A DNA stretch of 64,000 bases from assembly GCF_029227915.1 (NCBI RefSeq), contig NC_079880.1:9639501-9703500 (forward strand), given 5' to 3'. Positions 37,123 to 48,800 of the stretch are shown piece by piece. The DNA is from Hydractinia symbiolongicarpus. Its lineage: Eukaryota > Cnidaria > Hydrozoa > Anthoathecata > Hydractiniidae. A model generated the notes under the pieces. The model was not told the DNA's origin. It did no database searches and saw only the letters and a list, made by a program, of their open reading frames with translations. Both the position numbers and the translations under genes were made by a program. The first letter of the stretch is position 1; each line of letters begins with the position of its first letter.

Positions 37123-37929
37123 TTAACATTTGAGCGCAGATCGTGTTGCTCCACTAATGGCTTTACCAGTGTCTGGATCAGCGCACCAACAAAAACCAGT
37201 GCTTGGGTGACATTGTACTTTCTCGAATTTACCGTTCTCATCGCATGACGCAACTCTCACTCCAGTTACATCACATCAAAATTTGATGACTGTCCTTAAA
37301 GCAGCCTATAAAAGGAAGCGTCTTAAAATTTATATTTAAATGTTAAACTTATTACATTGTGGATGATCCACAACAGTAAGTTGATGAATATTTCTTCTTT
37401 TTCCATCGTTCCGAAGCAAGTAAAATAAATTCAATGTTGCGTAACTGAAATAGAATATATTACTCACGTGTCATGTCACATGCCTTTAGCTGACTAAATC
37501 GCACTCTGGTACCAAGGACTTTTTTTCCCGATCGAGAGAAAAAGCAAAAGCAGTAACCCTGAAAATGTCAAAGTGAGTGTCAAATAAAATTTATATGGCG
37601 TAGATTGATAGCAGCAGCAGCTTTTTTTATACGATAAAGAAGTTGAAAAGTCTGCTTAAAGATCATAAAGAAATAAATAAGAAAATATATTTTTTTTCTT
37701 TCTTTCGTAATTTTTTCGTGACATTTTTTCATAAGTACAAAAACAAGGAGGAATACATTTTATAAAGTCAATTAAAAATTATTATTGTAAAAAGTGGCAT
37801 ATACCAAAACCTCACCATGGCATTTCATTTGTTGGTAAGATCCATCTGTATTACATTTTGGAACAAAAGCGCCGAGGAGTGTTCGACCATTAAACTTTTT
37901 TAACTCTGCGTAGCAATCTCCGTAAACTC
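37123..37929 (-). CDS. Small secreted-type protein with two thyroglobulin type-1 domains (first exon not found)
   Basis: Minus-strand exons 37,805-37,929, 37,468-37,558 and 37,123-37,305. The first two, joined in phase by the donor at 37,799-37,804, form a complete Tg-1 domain: CYAELKKFNG, FVPKCNTDGSYQQMKC, GYCFC, then GTRVRFSQLKAC. The third exon holds a second Tg-1 domain with CDENGKFEKVQC, the CWC core (GFCWCADPDTG) and a final Cys directly before TAA. Tg-1 domains often inhibit cysteine proteases or bind matrix proteins; that role here is inference. The third exon needs one base removed near 37,274-37,280 to join its first Cys (RCFKDSHQIL) to the rest, so it has a frameshift, a sequence error, or a downstream acceptor that drops the first Cys. 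The 37,805-37,929 exon starts in phase 1, which predicts an upstream leader exon; I found none that convinces me. Confidence 0.7.
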
Positions 37930-39029
37930 CTGTAAATAAACACACATGACTCTCAACGCGTCCGCGCTTTTTATACTGAAACGCTTTTTTTAGTACTGAA
38001 GTTCAACTTGGTTGATAATCAGAAACGTGTTTTGATAACGGCATCACAAAATTTGTTAGTATAATTTTTGTATGTGAGGATTTGAACTGCAATTCTAATT
38101 TTGCTTTTAAATAAAATAAAATTACCCTTGAATGGATTTTGCAGGATACTTTTTCTATTGCTTTTAGTTTTCTTTAGGTACCTTTTTTTATAAAACCGCT
38201 CCGAACAAATAAAAATTGAAAATTGTTACATCTTCGAGGCGGTAATACATTGCTAATGTTGTCATATCCTGCTACAACCTTAACCTTGCAAAGTAACTAT
38301 CCTGTTTGTCATAGTAAATCTTAGGTGGTTGGCGAAGAAGCATAACTATAAAGTCAGGCTAAGTTGATTAAAAGAATTAAAATTAAGGCTTTTTCAACAA
38401 AATAAATAAGTATAATCTAGAATAAACATGAACCGAGAAACGCATACGAACTGTGTCAGAATAAATCGAACAAAACTCATAAAGAAGAGTTTTAAATTTT
38501 AATTTATCAAAAAGACGCATATGCAATTATTCCTTTTTACGCCATTTTATCCCAATCCGATAGAAACGAGATCAAGCAATAAAATCTTCAGAACAGGGGA
38601 TGAGTTTTAAGTTTAAAACGAACTAATAAGGATGCTTCAGGTATCTCCGCTTCTGTTTTTACCAAGTATGCCAGCACAATAAAATTCAGTGCTTTCTTTT
38701 TTAATTAACAACACCTGTACAGGTCTTCCGCAGATATGTTACTTATTTTAAATGACTTCAGCATTTCTTCATGCATTTTCTCTCTGCGAAGCCAATTAAA
38801 ATATGTTTATAACATATTATACCGTTTGTAACATACGGCCAACTGAGTAAGTATTTTTTCACATATAAAACAGTCCGATGGAAAGAAGTTTAAAATAAAA
38901 AAAAGTTACCCAAGATATGCATCAATGTCCTATATATGTTTACTGCAGTTACGCTTGGAGAGCTAACGAACGGCTTAAGCTAAAATTATGATATAACTCT
39001 TTAATGCTATGTTGCATGGCTACAATGAA
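37930..39029. other. Upstream region of the thyroglobulin-type gene, first exon not found
   Basis: A leader exon ending in phase 1 is expected on the minus strand here or further upstream. I checked short ATG frames followed by GTAA-type donors and none gave a hydrophobic leader. Confidence 0.4.
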
Positions 39030-39182
39030 AATGTGCAGACGTTAGCAAAAATTGATCCTTTTGTGCCGTACTATACGTGTGCCAAGTTTGATTCAATTTG
39101 GACAAGCCTATGAAAAGCTATTGATTTACTCCCCCCCCCCCCCTGGACATAATATGTTCGAAAAACCCTGGACCGAATAGGG
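39030..39182 (-). mobile_element. Truncated copy of the piggyBac-type MITE
   Basis: The last 150 bases match the first 150 of 53,487-54,161 in reverse (gccaagtttgattcaattt, then gaccgaataggg) and end at TTAA 39,183-39,186. A C-rich run of 14 bases lies at 39,130-39,143, so the homopolymer is placed differently from the other copy. The left edge is vague. Confidence 0.65.
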
Positions 39183-39424
39183 TTAAAACCCGTCCATTGA
39201 TTTGACAGAAGAAAGAAACATGGTTTTGTGAAGATTCGATACTGGCAATTCTATTAACCCATTTAAAGCTTTTATATAGGATGTGGTTGCACTCAGATGT
39301 GATATCTTTTGTACCTTGCAGATCTTTCCGTATATCCCCTCTAGCAAAACGTTAGTTAAAAGTCTAATTAAACTGTACAAAAATTTCTGCAGAAGTGGTT
39401 ACATATAAAAATCATTCAGCTAAA

Positions 39425-39745
39425 AAGCCTTGCGAAAGTGCATTTTTGACCTTGTGGAAGAGCGTTCGCCTCTAGTGCGGAAGATTTTGAGTTCAAACCC
39501 CGAGTCATGCCAGAGACTATAAAAGTGTGAATCTAAGAATAGGATAAGAATAGGATTATTAGGCCGGTTGTCTAGTTGAGCAGCTGTTGTGTTTTCACGC
39601 GTTCCATAGCTCAAATGGGAGCTTTAAACACACTAGGACCCCCTTCGCAGGAACCTCATTGATAACAGTTCTATTGAGATCCTGGGTGTCAATCAAAGTA
39701 GCTGAAATTCATTTTGCTAAATCAGAGATCTTCGAGGAAAAAGTA
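39425..39745 (+). repeat. tRNA-like SINE, family 2
   Basis: Head gaccttgtggaagagcgttc, B-box-like gttcaaaccc at 39,491-39,500, then atgccagagactataaaag. The body (actagga..., gatcctgggtg, gtagctgaaat) is also found in reverse at 4,190-4,470. Confidence 0.6.
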
Positions 39746-40662
39746 GCCCTGTTTATGGTTCTTTAAGATATTGAGCTTAAAACGAGTAACAAACACATAG
39801 ATTTTTTTTTTCATTTGCAATGAAGCAAAAAATGTTGCTGCAACAATGCAACAAAATCAAATCAGTTTATTTTGTTGCCATGTTACTCGTCTGCATTTTC
39901 AAGCGGGCAATATGGGTTTTTAGGCATTCTGATTGGCTTAGCGCTCTGGACGATGGGCCAATATTTTGCGGTATTGCCCGTCGTCAAGAAAAATGGTAGC
40001 TTATAATGCAAATAAGCACGAAAAACAAGTTTTAAGAAGCATTGGAAATGATTATATATCTAACTCCTACAATACATTTATCGATAAAAACATTTTCATA
40101 GGATAGAAACAACAACAATGTCAAATTTAACAGTTAAAATAACCAGATTCACCAACATTTAGTCTGGATGCTTCTTCAACATAGCTAGTTAACTAGCTAA
40201 ATTGTCCATAAAAAAAAACGATGATCTGATATCCAATTTTGTCAAAAATACTAAATACAGGGCGGAATCATGAAAAATACATCTCCTCCCATTTTCAGAT
40301 TCGTTTCTTCAGCTTTGTGGTTGCCGAGTCAATATAAAACTCGTTGAAGCCCATGTCATTATGGGCTAGCTAGCTAGTTAAAAAAATTATTCAATATTCG
40401 TTGTAGCTATATTTTAGCTCCGCATTCAACTTTACACATTATTCTATACGTGTCTAACATCTTATTGTCTTGTTTACAAAGTTTTATTCTTTAGGGACTT
40501 TCGAATTCTAAAGGGAATGTTTGTTTTTAGACAAGACTGTTTCGAATTTTGACCTCGAGTGTTAACAAAAGTAGTATTAACAAAAGTAGTGAATTGTATT
40601 ATTATAAGAACACTAAACTAAAAATCTTATTTTATATTTTTATCTAACTTAGACGGTTAACA

Positions 40663-40782
40663 AATACAATAATAACCGATTACCCCGGGCTGTACCGCAA
40701 AATATCGCCCGAGGTCTAAGCCGACCGAGCTTGCAAGGTCGGTGCAATGACTGAGGGCGATATTTTTGGTTATTATTGTATT
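40663..40782. mobile_element. Nested palindromic element, 120 bp
   Basis: Outer 15-bp arms AATACAATAATAACC (40,663-40,677 and 40,768-40,782), middle 12-bp arms AAAATATCGCCC (40,699-40,710 and 40,755-40,766) and inner CCGACC/GGTCGG. The core ccgaccgagcttg plus aaggtcggtgcaatgactga recurs at 35,090-35,165. Confidence 0.6.
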
Positions 40783-40789
40783 AGTGTTG

Positions 40790-42880
40790 CGGTAACGTTT
40801 TTTATGCTGCAAAAAGAAAATTTTAAAATTTTTAATGTCACCCACAGCAACCTTTTTATGTAGAATGTGAGTTTTAAACGAATCAAAATGCGTTTTAAAA
40901 CTTATGAATTATATATAATTGAAAGATTCGAAACGTAAACAACTTTATACTGGTCGTTAACCCGTGGATAATTCCAAAATTTGTTCGTGAAAAAAAATAT
41001 GTGATTTTAGATATAACGCATTATTTTGGAATACAGTTAACCCTCATTAATTAACGCTCAAAGAAGTAAAGAATGGTAGTGGAATTGGAAGAAACAAAAA
41101 GAAATGCAAATTTTACGACGATATGGTTTTTCTAATTGCAGTTTTAAACAAATAAAGTCTGCACAATTTTCCAATGAAGAAATAGAACAGTTGATTAATT
41201 TTTACTGAGAACACTTTGCATTATTGAATTATAATTTAACCGACTATCGGGATCAATTTCTCCAGGACTCACCTATGGAAAAATTGTAGAGGACTTCGAT
41301 GACAATTTTACTGTAGATATGTGGCCAAACTAGTAAGGGTTGCGAGCCCTAGCTTTTTGTTGCACATGAAAACTGACTGGGGAAGGTTTATTCCTTGAAG
41401 ATATTTGATTAGCCCGAAACTGTTATTGTTTTTGAACTAACGAATTTTAAACTATGATTAAAGCATGTTCTTAATGTTACGTTAGTACTTCAATCTCCAT
41501 TCATCATATATAAACAACAATTGTAACTTCACAAAGTCAACATAGTCATGTTTGTACCTCTGTCACTCATAATTTTATTTTCCAAATTCATCATATGTAA
41601 ACAACAATTGTAACTTTACAAAGTCAACATAGTCATGTTTGTACCTCTGTCACTCATAATTTTATTTTCCAATTTTTTTGTAAACACCAAAAATGAAAGA
41701 CAGAAAAATAATAGAATGGATAAAAGTGTAACCATAGTAATGATACCGAGGCGACAAAACAGCAGGCTGCGATGATGATGCTTGTCTAATGACAGCTGGT
41801 TAAGCAATAAGTAGAAGTTGGAACGCTCTACAGATTTTGCCAAACAACAAAGTCTTCCTTTCCTGCAAGGATTTTCATAGCAAATATTTGACGCTTCTTT
41901 ACACATGTTTTATATTTGTTAGATCATCACTTTTCTTACACACAAAATTGGTGATTTTAATTATCGATATTATAATACCCGTATACGTCTGTCCGTCCGT
42001 CTATCTGTCACGCAAAATGGTAGCTTAGCTGCGCAGGTAGCAAGACGCACTAGTGACGTCACAAGACGTTTTTTATTTTTTTCAAAATACCTGTGGCTGA
42101 TTACAATCCATCTATTTAAGTAAGGTTTGATGTAAGAATAATTATTACACTTCCACATGTTTCAACTTCTGCAAAAATGAATATAGTCATATTTGGCACA
42201 AAAATTCACTTTGATAGAATAAAATGTTAATGCTAATTTTATGTTTTAACTATAATCACAATGTTATTATGTTATACCAAATACAAATATTCTATTAATT
42301 TCAGTTTTCAATGAGCTATTATCTAGTGTTTTCGGAGGTAGCTACAAGAAATAAAAAATCGGAAACACGGTATATAACAAATTGATGCAAAAAAAAAATC
42401 AGTACGGGAGCGGAAATCCCCCAGACGCATTTAGATGTAAATATACATTATATTGATTCCAATAAACATTTAAAACAAACAATCAATAAAAATTAAAAGT
42501 TACGGTAAATATTATGATTATGATGAAAAGTTCACCGAGATGAAAGTTTTAGCCTTAAGAAAATATTTTTGGTGTGATGCCAAATATTGTAATCCTACTA
42601 TTCTAACTTTTAATCTGCCTTCTACGTCATAGCAGCACGCAAAAAAAAACCATTTCCATGCTACGAAATATCAGTTGGTTAATTTTGGTCATCGAAAAGA
42701 CCTGCGCACTAAGTGTGATGTAGTCTAATAAAGAGTTGTTAAAAATAAGGTTTCTTTCTATAAGGTGTGTCGAAACACAAATATCATATTTGCTAAACTA
42801 TAATTAAGGACCCATTTAAAATTATTTTTAGTTTATTAGGAAAATTTACAACAAGAGCTACTGTTTTTGCAGTGGACCAA
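40790..42880. other. Upstream region of the right VWDE-like gene
   Basis: Holds the 87-bp tandem repeat and, at 41,964-42,020, a Helitron-like 5' end (TC start, ctgtccgtccgtctatctgt). No clear promoter motif; the start of transcription of the gene at 42,891 cannot be placed. Confidence 0.4.
41500..41673. repeat. Two-copy 87-bp tandem repeat
   Basis: Units start at 41,500 and 41,587 (ttcatcatat) and both end in cactcataattttattttccaa. Only a few substitutions separate them. Confidence 0.85.
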
Positions 42881-42890
42881 GCTGAAAGTG

Positions 42891-45800
42891 ATGGGTTATT
42901 TCATCTTAACATTGTATGCAATTGGGCTGCTCGCAACAGTTAAAACAGGTGAACGGTTGTAATTATTTGTACTGAGACGGTACTCCAAAATATATGAGTA
43001 TCAGACATCCTCCCTGAGAAGAGAATAACTTATTTGAAGGGCATAGAACTATCATAAAGTTAGTCCTTGTTGGAAGACAATTTTAGGAGTTATAATAAAA
43101 AATAATAAAAAATTAGTTGGCAATGGAAATCCACCCTATTAAATTCGTTGTTTCCCAGTCCTCATCAGTTATCGAGGTTTTCTTTCATAGACGTTTTTAG
43201 AGCAGAAGGCGTTTTCAAATTATCAACCGTCATATTGTTGAGAATATAAATCCAAATGAATGGGAGTAATCTCGTGGGTTTGCCTGCGCGCTAACAAATT
43301 ACAATGTCATCCAGCAAAGATCGGAATTGCTTTATTATTAGTTGAAAAGGTAATAAAAGGATGGAAATGAAAGAAAACTATCCAATTAGATCACATCAAT
43401 TAAAACACCTATTATACGGACGTAGAAGACAACAGCTCCTTGATTGAGGTCTTCTAAGTTGTGATTCTTGTTAAAGCATAATTCTTTTGATAGTATTTTC
43501 GCTCTAATACACAGTTCAGTCATTGTGGATAAGAAGACAATTCGAGTTAAGAAAAGTTGACAAAAAGACTAGAGCTACAGTACTATAAGAAGGGCAATAA
43601 AAATGGCACGGGTTTTTGCACGGAAAATTACTTAATAGGCATTAAATTCTCCTCTTTCATTCATAGTCGTGTCCCACACAAAGTCAGGCCTTATACAAAG
43701 TCGGGGGAAAATATTTGTCTGGCTTTAGCCGCCTGACTTTAAAAGTTTTTACCCTATGTGGTGCATGTATGAAAAATTACAGTGCTTATTGAAAAAAAAA
43801 AAAGAATTATTAGTTTTTTTAAAAGTTGGACATGTTCAACTTTGCTAAGTTTTTTCTATTGAAATTAACAGAATGATTAATGAGCTTTTGTTTAAACTAA
43901 AGGTTTGAGCATATTTTTCCGTTTCTAATCTAACCTCTTTTTTTCTTCCAAGATTTACCCTGCTGCTGTTATAACAATACACGCAACGGGAGATTTACGT
44001 GTTTTCCTTTTGTATTCATTGTGAAAAGAGATTTTTTTTTAAAAAAAAACGATACATTTTATCTTAACGTGTAGACAGGTATATTACCTGCAACGAAACT
44101 TATAAGTTTTTCTTACAATTAAACGGTCCGTTTAAACTTACCGTGTATTTAACACGATAAAAATAAGAACGTGTTTTTTCAGATTGATCTAATAGACATG
44201 CAGAGGAAGCCAGATGGGCAATTAAAATGGCTATATTACATCGTGGACCATTTTTCGAGATTTCACGCTATTTACTATGATTACACGCTATTTCAATAAC
44301 GAGGGCTTCGAGGAGAAGGGTAGAAATAATAGAATCACAAAAAAAAAAAAAAAAAAAAATCAGTACGAAAAATTGACCTAAAACTCAACTCTAAAGTCCG
44401 ACTCAATGTGGGGAAATCAGCTAAAATTGAAAAAACGGAAAAGTTTAAATATCTTCGTATCAGAAATTTCAAATTTCAAGAAAAAAACGAAGAGACAATA
44501 ATTTGGCGAATTTTTTCTATATAATTGTATTGTCATATTTCTATATAACAATACAGTTTTCTTGCTGGACTCTCTTTTTTTTTTTGCCGCTCAAAAACAT
44601 TTCACGAATATCTCTACTCCAATTTCCAGAATTTTGATCCGAAGTTGACATTTTCTTTCTTTTGTTTTTCTTCAATTGTGTACCGGGCATGCTAATTAAC
44701 GGAGGAAGTTTCATCACAAAATTGATCAGTTTTTGTTCCACAGGTTCAGTGTATATATTGTGAGCCAATTCTAAGCGTGTTATCAGTCTTGTTTGAAACA
44801 TTTTTAACCGTGCATTTATCATGACTTCACACTTGATTTCAAGTCCACCTTGAACTAAAGATGAACGGTAGTAATGATTTAAAGTCAGCTTGCATAGCAT
44901 TGTGAAACATCGATCCCAAAAGTACTTTGTCACTCTTGATATTTGTTTTCGCAAGTGTCCAACTGTGTCTCCATTTTTATCAACTGTTTTCTTAGCAAAC
45001 CTGTCAAAAACATTATCTGGTTCGTATTTTAAGTTGTTCATTCTCCTGAAATTCATTGTCATTCGCGAAGGTTTTTGTTCCCAAAAATAAATGTTTTGGA
45101 GATTTTGCGAAACTTTTTTCTGTAAAATTTCTTCCAATTTCGCGATTTTTATCTTCGCGAAAATTTCTGCCCTTAAGTAACACAATGTAGACGGGAACAT
45201 GCAACTGGTCTGATTGGCTGCCAAAAATCCAGTGTTAGTATTTTGAGATAATTTAGTTTTAAGATAATTAAGATAATTTTTTTAATTTTTAAGATAATTT
45301 AGTGTTTTCTGTTGAATAAATTCAAAATCTAATAAAAGTTTTTTGCTGTCAGCGAAGTTTTCCTGATTTTTGTTTATATTTCTAAAATTTTTTTTAAAGG
45401 TAACTAATCTTAATATTTTTACATGTTATAGATGCTATGAACACTTCATTTGTGCGAAGCATAAAAATGACACCCTACGAGGTAGTATTTGGTCGGAAAG
45501 CTGCTAGACTTTAAATGGTTTTTATTCCCGCCCAAACTCAGTTAAAAATCGTCAATATTAAGATGCCCTACTTTTGGGTGGTTTTTTTCTGCCCAAAGTC
45601 AGTCAAAAATCGTCAATATAAAAGTGCCCTACTTTGGGGAATTGCTATTCCTGCGCAAAGTTAGTCAAAAATCGTCAATATTAAAAATACTCTGCTTCGG
45701 GTGTTTTCTCCTGCCCAAAGTCGGGTACTTTGGGTATTCATGTATGCATTGGATATCATGTATGCTCTATTTTGGGCATGCTTTTTCTGAAATAGTTGTA

Positions 45801-48800
45801 GATTAATTGTTTAAATTTTGGTTAAGTATGTGTTCATAAGAGCGAATTTTCGTTAAATTAAGTTCAGGCATAAAAATAGTAAAGCTTAAAGTAGTTTAAT
45901 AAAGTTATTTTAAGACGCAAGAATGCAGTCCATCTGATAAAGGAATCTGTTTTACTTTGCATAGTTTTGCCCCACTTGGGTTATGATTAAAAAATGTCCG
46001 ACTTTGGGCAGCCGCCCTACCTTGGAACAGTCGCTGTTATGAACCTTTTTATAGATTCTGCAAAGTCATGTAAATCCTTCGTTTTGAATAATAAATAAAT
46101 AAATAAATAAATGTGAATAAATAAACAACTTTAAATGATTACACTACAACAATATTATGTCTATGTTTAGTAAGTAAATACAGAACAATTAACAAGTTAG
46201 CGTAAATGTTCGATTAGGCGCCTGAGGAAAATCAGGAGCGGCGCTTAAAAAAAACATTTTTTGTTTTATGCAAAAGCTTTCTTTTTAGAAATTGTTATGG
46301 TTGTAAATTAAAAAACAGAAGATATACGTAACAAATATAAATAACATGCCCCCCTCCCTTTTTCCTCGCTGAGGGTAAATTTTCATGGTTAAATTCCCTT
46401 TACGTCAATGAAATAATAACGCATTTTTAAGAGAAAAGACAAAAATAAACATTTTGAGATCGCCTTTCGGCGGTTATTTAGATGGACGCTTATTCGAGAA
46501 GGGCGTTTAATGAAGAATGCACAAATAAAGCCATTAAACACTTCTTTTTTTGGTACCTTGATTTGTAATTCCTTCTTTTTGTTATTATATCATATATTTT
46601 TGGGGTAGGTTCTAGGTACATAATTTTTTTCCATTTAATTTAATTATTTATTTATATGACTATATACTACATTTAATTATATGACTATAAGTCCAGCAAC
46701 TTAGAAACTTATCTTTATTATAAATTCATAAATCCTATCAAAAGGGTAATAATAATAACAATAATATAAGATCGTATTTATTCACTCCTGGCGTTATAAA
46801 ATCTTCTGATGAAAATGTGAAAAAGTAATTATAGTGATAAAGTTCTTTTAGTTATGGGTACTTGCAATATGTTTACTTTATTAATATGAATTTTATAAAT
46901 ATAAAGGCTGGAGGACATTGTAAAAATTTGTTATTTAAGACTTTTTACTGATGTCAGTAGTGCATATGCAAAAACAAATTGACGAAATTCAGTTTACCTG
47001 TTGCGTGTATAGTGTAGAGCTTAAATTTCTGGTCAAGAAAATGTATATGATCATGTGCTTTTGATGAGCGGTTAATGAGATATACATGTTCTTTTGATGA
47101 GCGGTTAATGAGATATAAGGGTTTAAAAATTTTGCTGACGTCAGTAATGGCCCGTCAAAAATACCAATTTTTTTTGTTAGATAGCCTGTAGTAGAACACC
47201 TGTTGCCTTCATGGTATAGATCTTGAAACGCTGATCAAGAAGATGTATAGGATTATGTACTTTTGAGAAACGGTTTAAAATATATTAGGGTTTGAATGTT
47301 TTTTGATGACGTCATCAACCCGTCAATTCCGAAGAGGATTCAGGGACCCAGGTTTGGGAAACTTACCCAAATTGGTCCAAGTTGGTCCCTATTTACCCAT
47401 GCGGTGAAAAAAGATTGACGTAACCACCTTGTTTCAAAGTTATTTAGCCTCAAAGTTTTAGGTGCACTGTAATGGCTTCATTAATTTAATAAAAGATATT
47501 GACGTTAAAAGATATTGACAAAAAAACTCGAAAAACTCGCGCATTCGCGTGGTAAAAATATATGATCTTTGTAAAAGACACACACACAGACAGACATACA
47601 AACGGAAGCTCCGTATTATTATAGAGACTAGTCGATAAAGACCCGTGGAAAAATCCACTTAGGCAGTAGGACATTGAAAAAGTTGGTTGTTTAAGACGTT
47701 TTGCTGACGTCAGCATTGCAAATTGAAAAAGGAATTGGCGAAAATTAGTTTATTCGTTGCCTGTAACGTGTAGAGGTTGAAACGCTGAATAAAATAATGA
47801 ATATGATCATATCTTTAAACCCTTAAAACCCGAATTTTTTTTCAGAAATTTAAATTACTGTTACCTTCATCGTATAAACCTTGAAACGATGATCAAGAAA
47901 ATGTATAAGATCATGCACTTTTGACAAACGGTTGCAAAGGTATTAGGGTTTAAAGGTTTTTTGATGACGTCGTCAACCCGTTCATTCCGAAACGGATTTT
48001 GGGAGCCAGGTTTGGTAAGCTTACCAAAATTAGTCTCAGGTGGTCCCTAGTTACCCACGCGGTGAAAAAACATTGACGTCACCACCTCGTTTTCAAGTTA
48101 TTAGGCCTCAAAGTTTTAAGTGCACTGTAATGGCTTCATTAATCTAATATAGGATATTGACGTTAAAGTAGCGTTATTGACGTCACGCCGTAACGTCAGA
48201 AAATTTAACATATTAGACATAAGTTTTTCGGCGATATCAAAGAAAAATGACGATATCCACTTTGCCTGTTACGGACAGACACAGTCTCTGAATTATTATA
48301 ATAGACTAGTCGAAAAGGCCCGAGGAAGAATCCACTCAGGCAGAAGATTAAAGGTAGTGTTGCAGGTTTTGCTAACGTCAGCAGTGGATATACAAAAAAA
48401 AATTGACAAAATGTAATTTATCTGCTACCTGTTATGCGTACAAATTGATAAAATTGGTAAAAAAAGTATATAGGATCATATGTGTTCACAAACGCATAAG
48501 GAGATATAAGTGTCTTAAAATTTTAAAATTTTGATGACGTCAGTAAAGTCCTATAAAGTACAAAAAAAATTTTTGTTAAAATTTGTGATGTGAAATCCAC
48601 TTAGGAAGGAGTACATTAGAAAAGAGAAATGTAACTTGTATTTTGTTGACGTGTGCCAGGACCCGTCAATACACAATACTTTTTCCTAAAATTTGTTGAT
48701 ACATTGCTTTCAATGTGCAGAGCTTAAAACGTTGACCATAAATAATGTATAGATTCATGTACAATACCAACAGTAATAATAAAGGCTCATATATCACATC

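Noticed and set aside
39441-39505. Functional tRNA gene
   Set aside because: A B-box-like string is present, but no cloverleaf can be built and the sequence continues as a SINE body shared with 4,190-4,470.
41964-42118. Complete Helitron
   Set aside because: The 5' end resembles the family (TC start, CTGTCCGTCCG), but no hairpin plus CTAG end follows.
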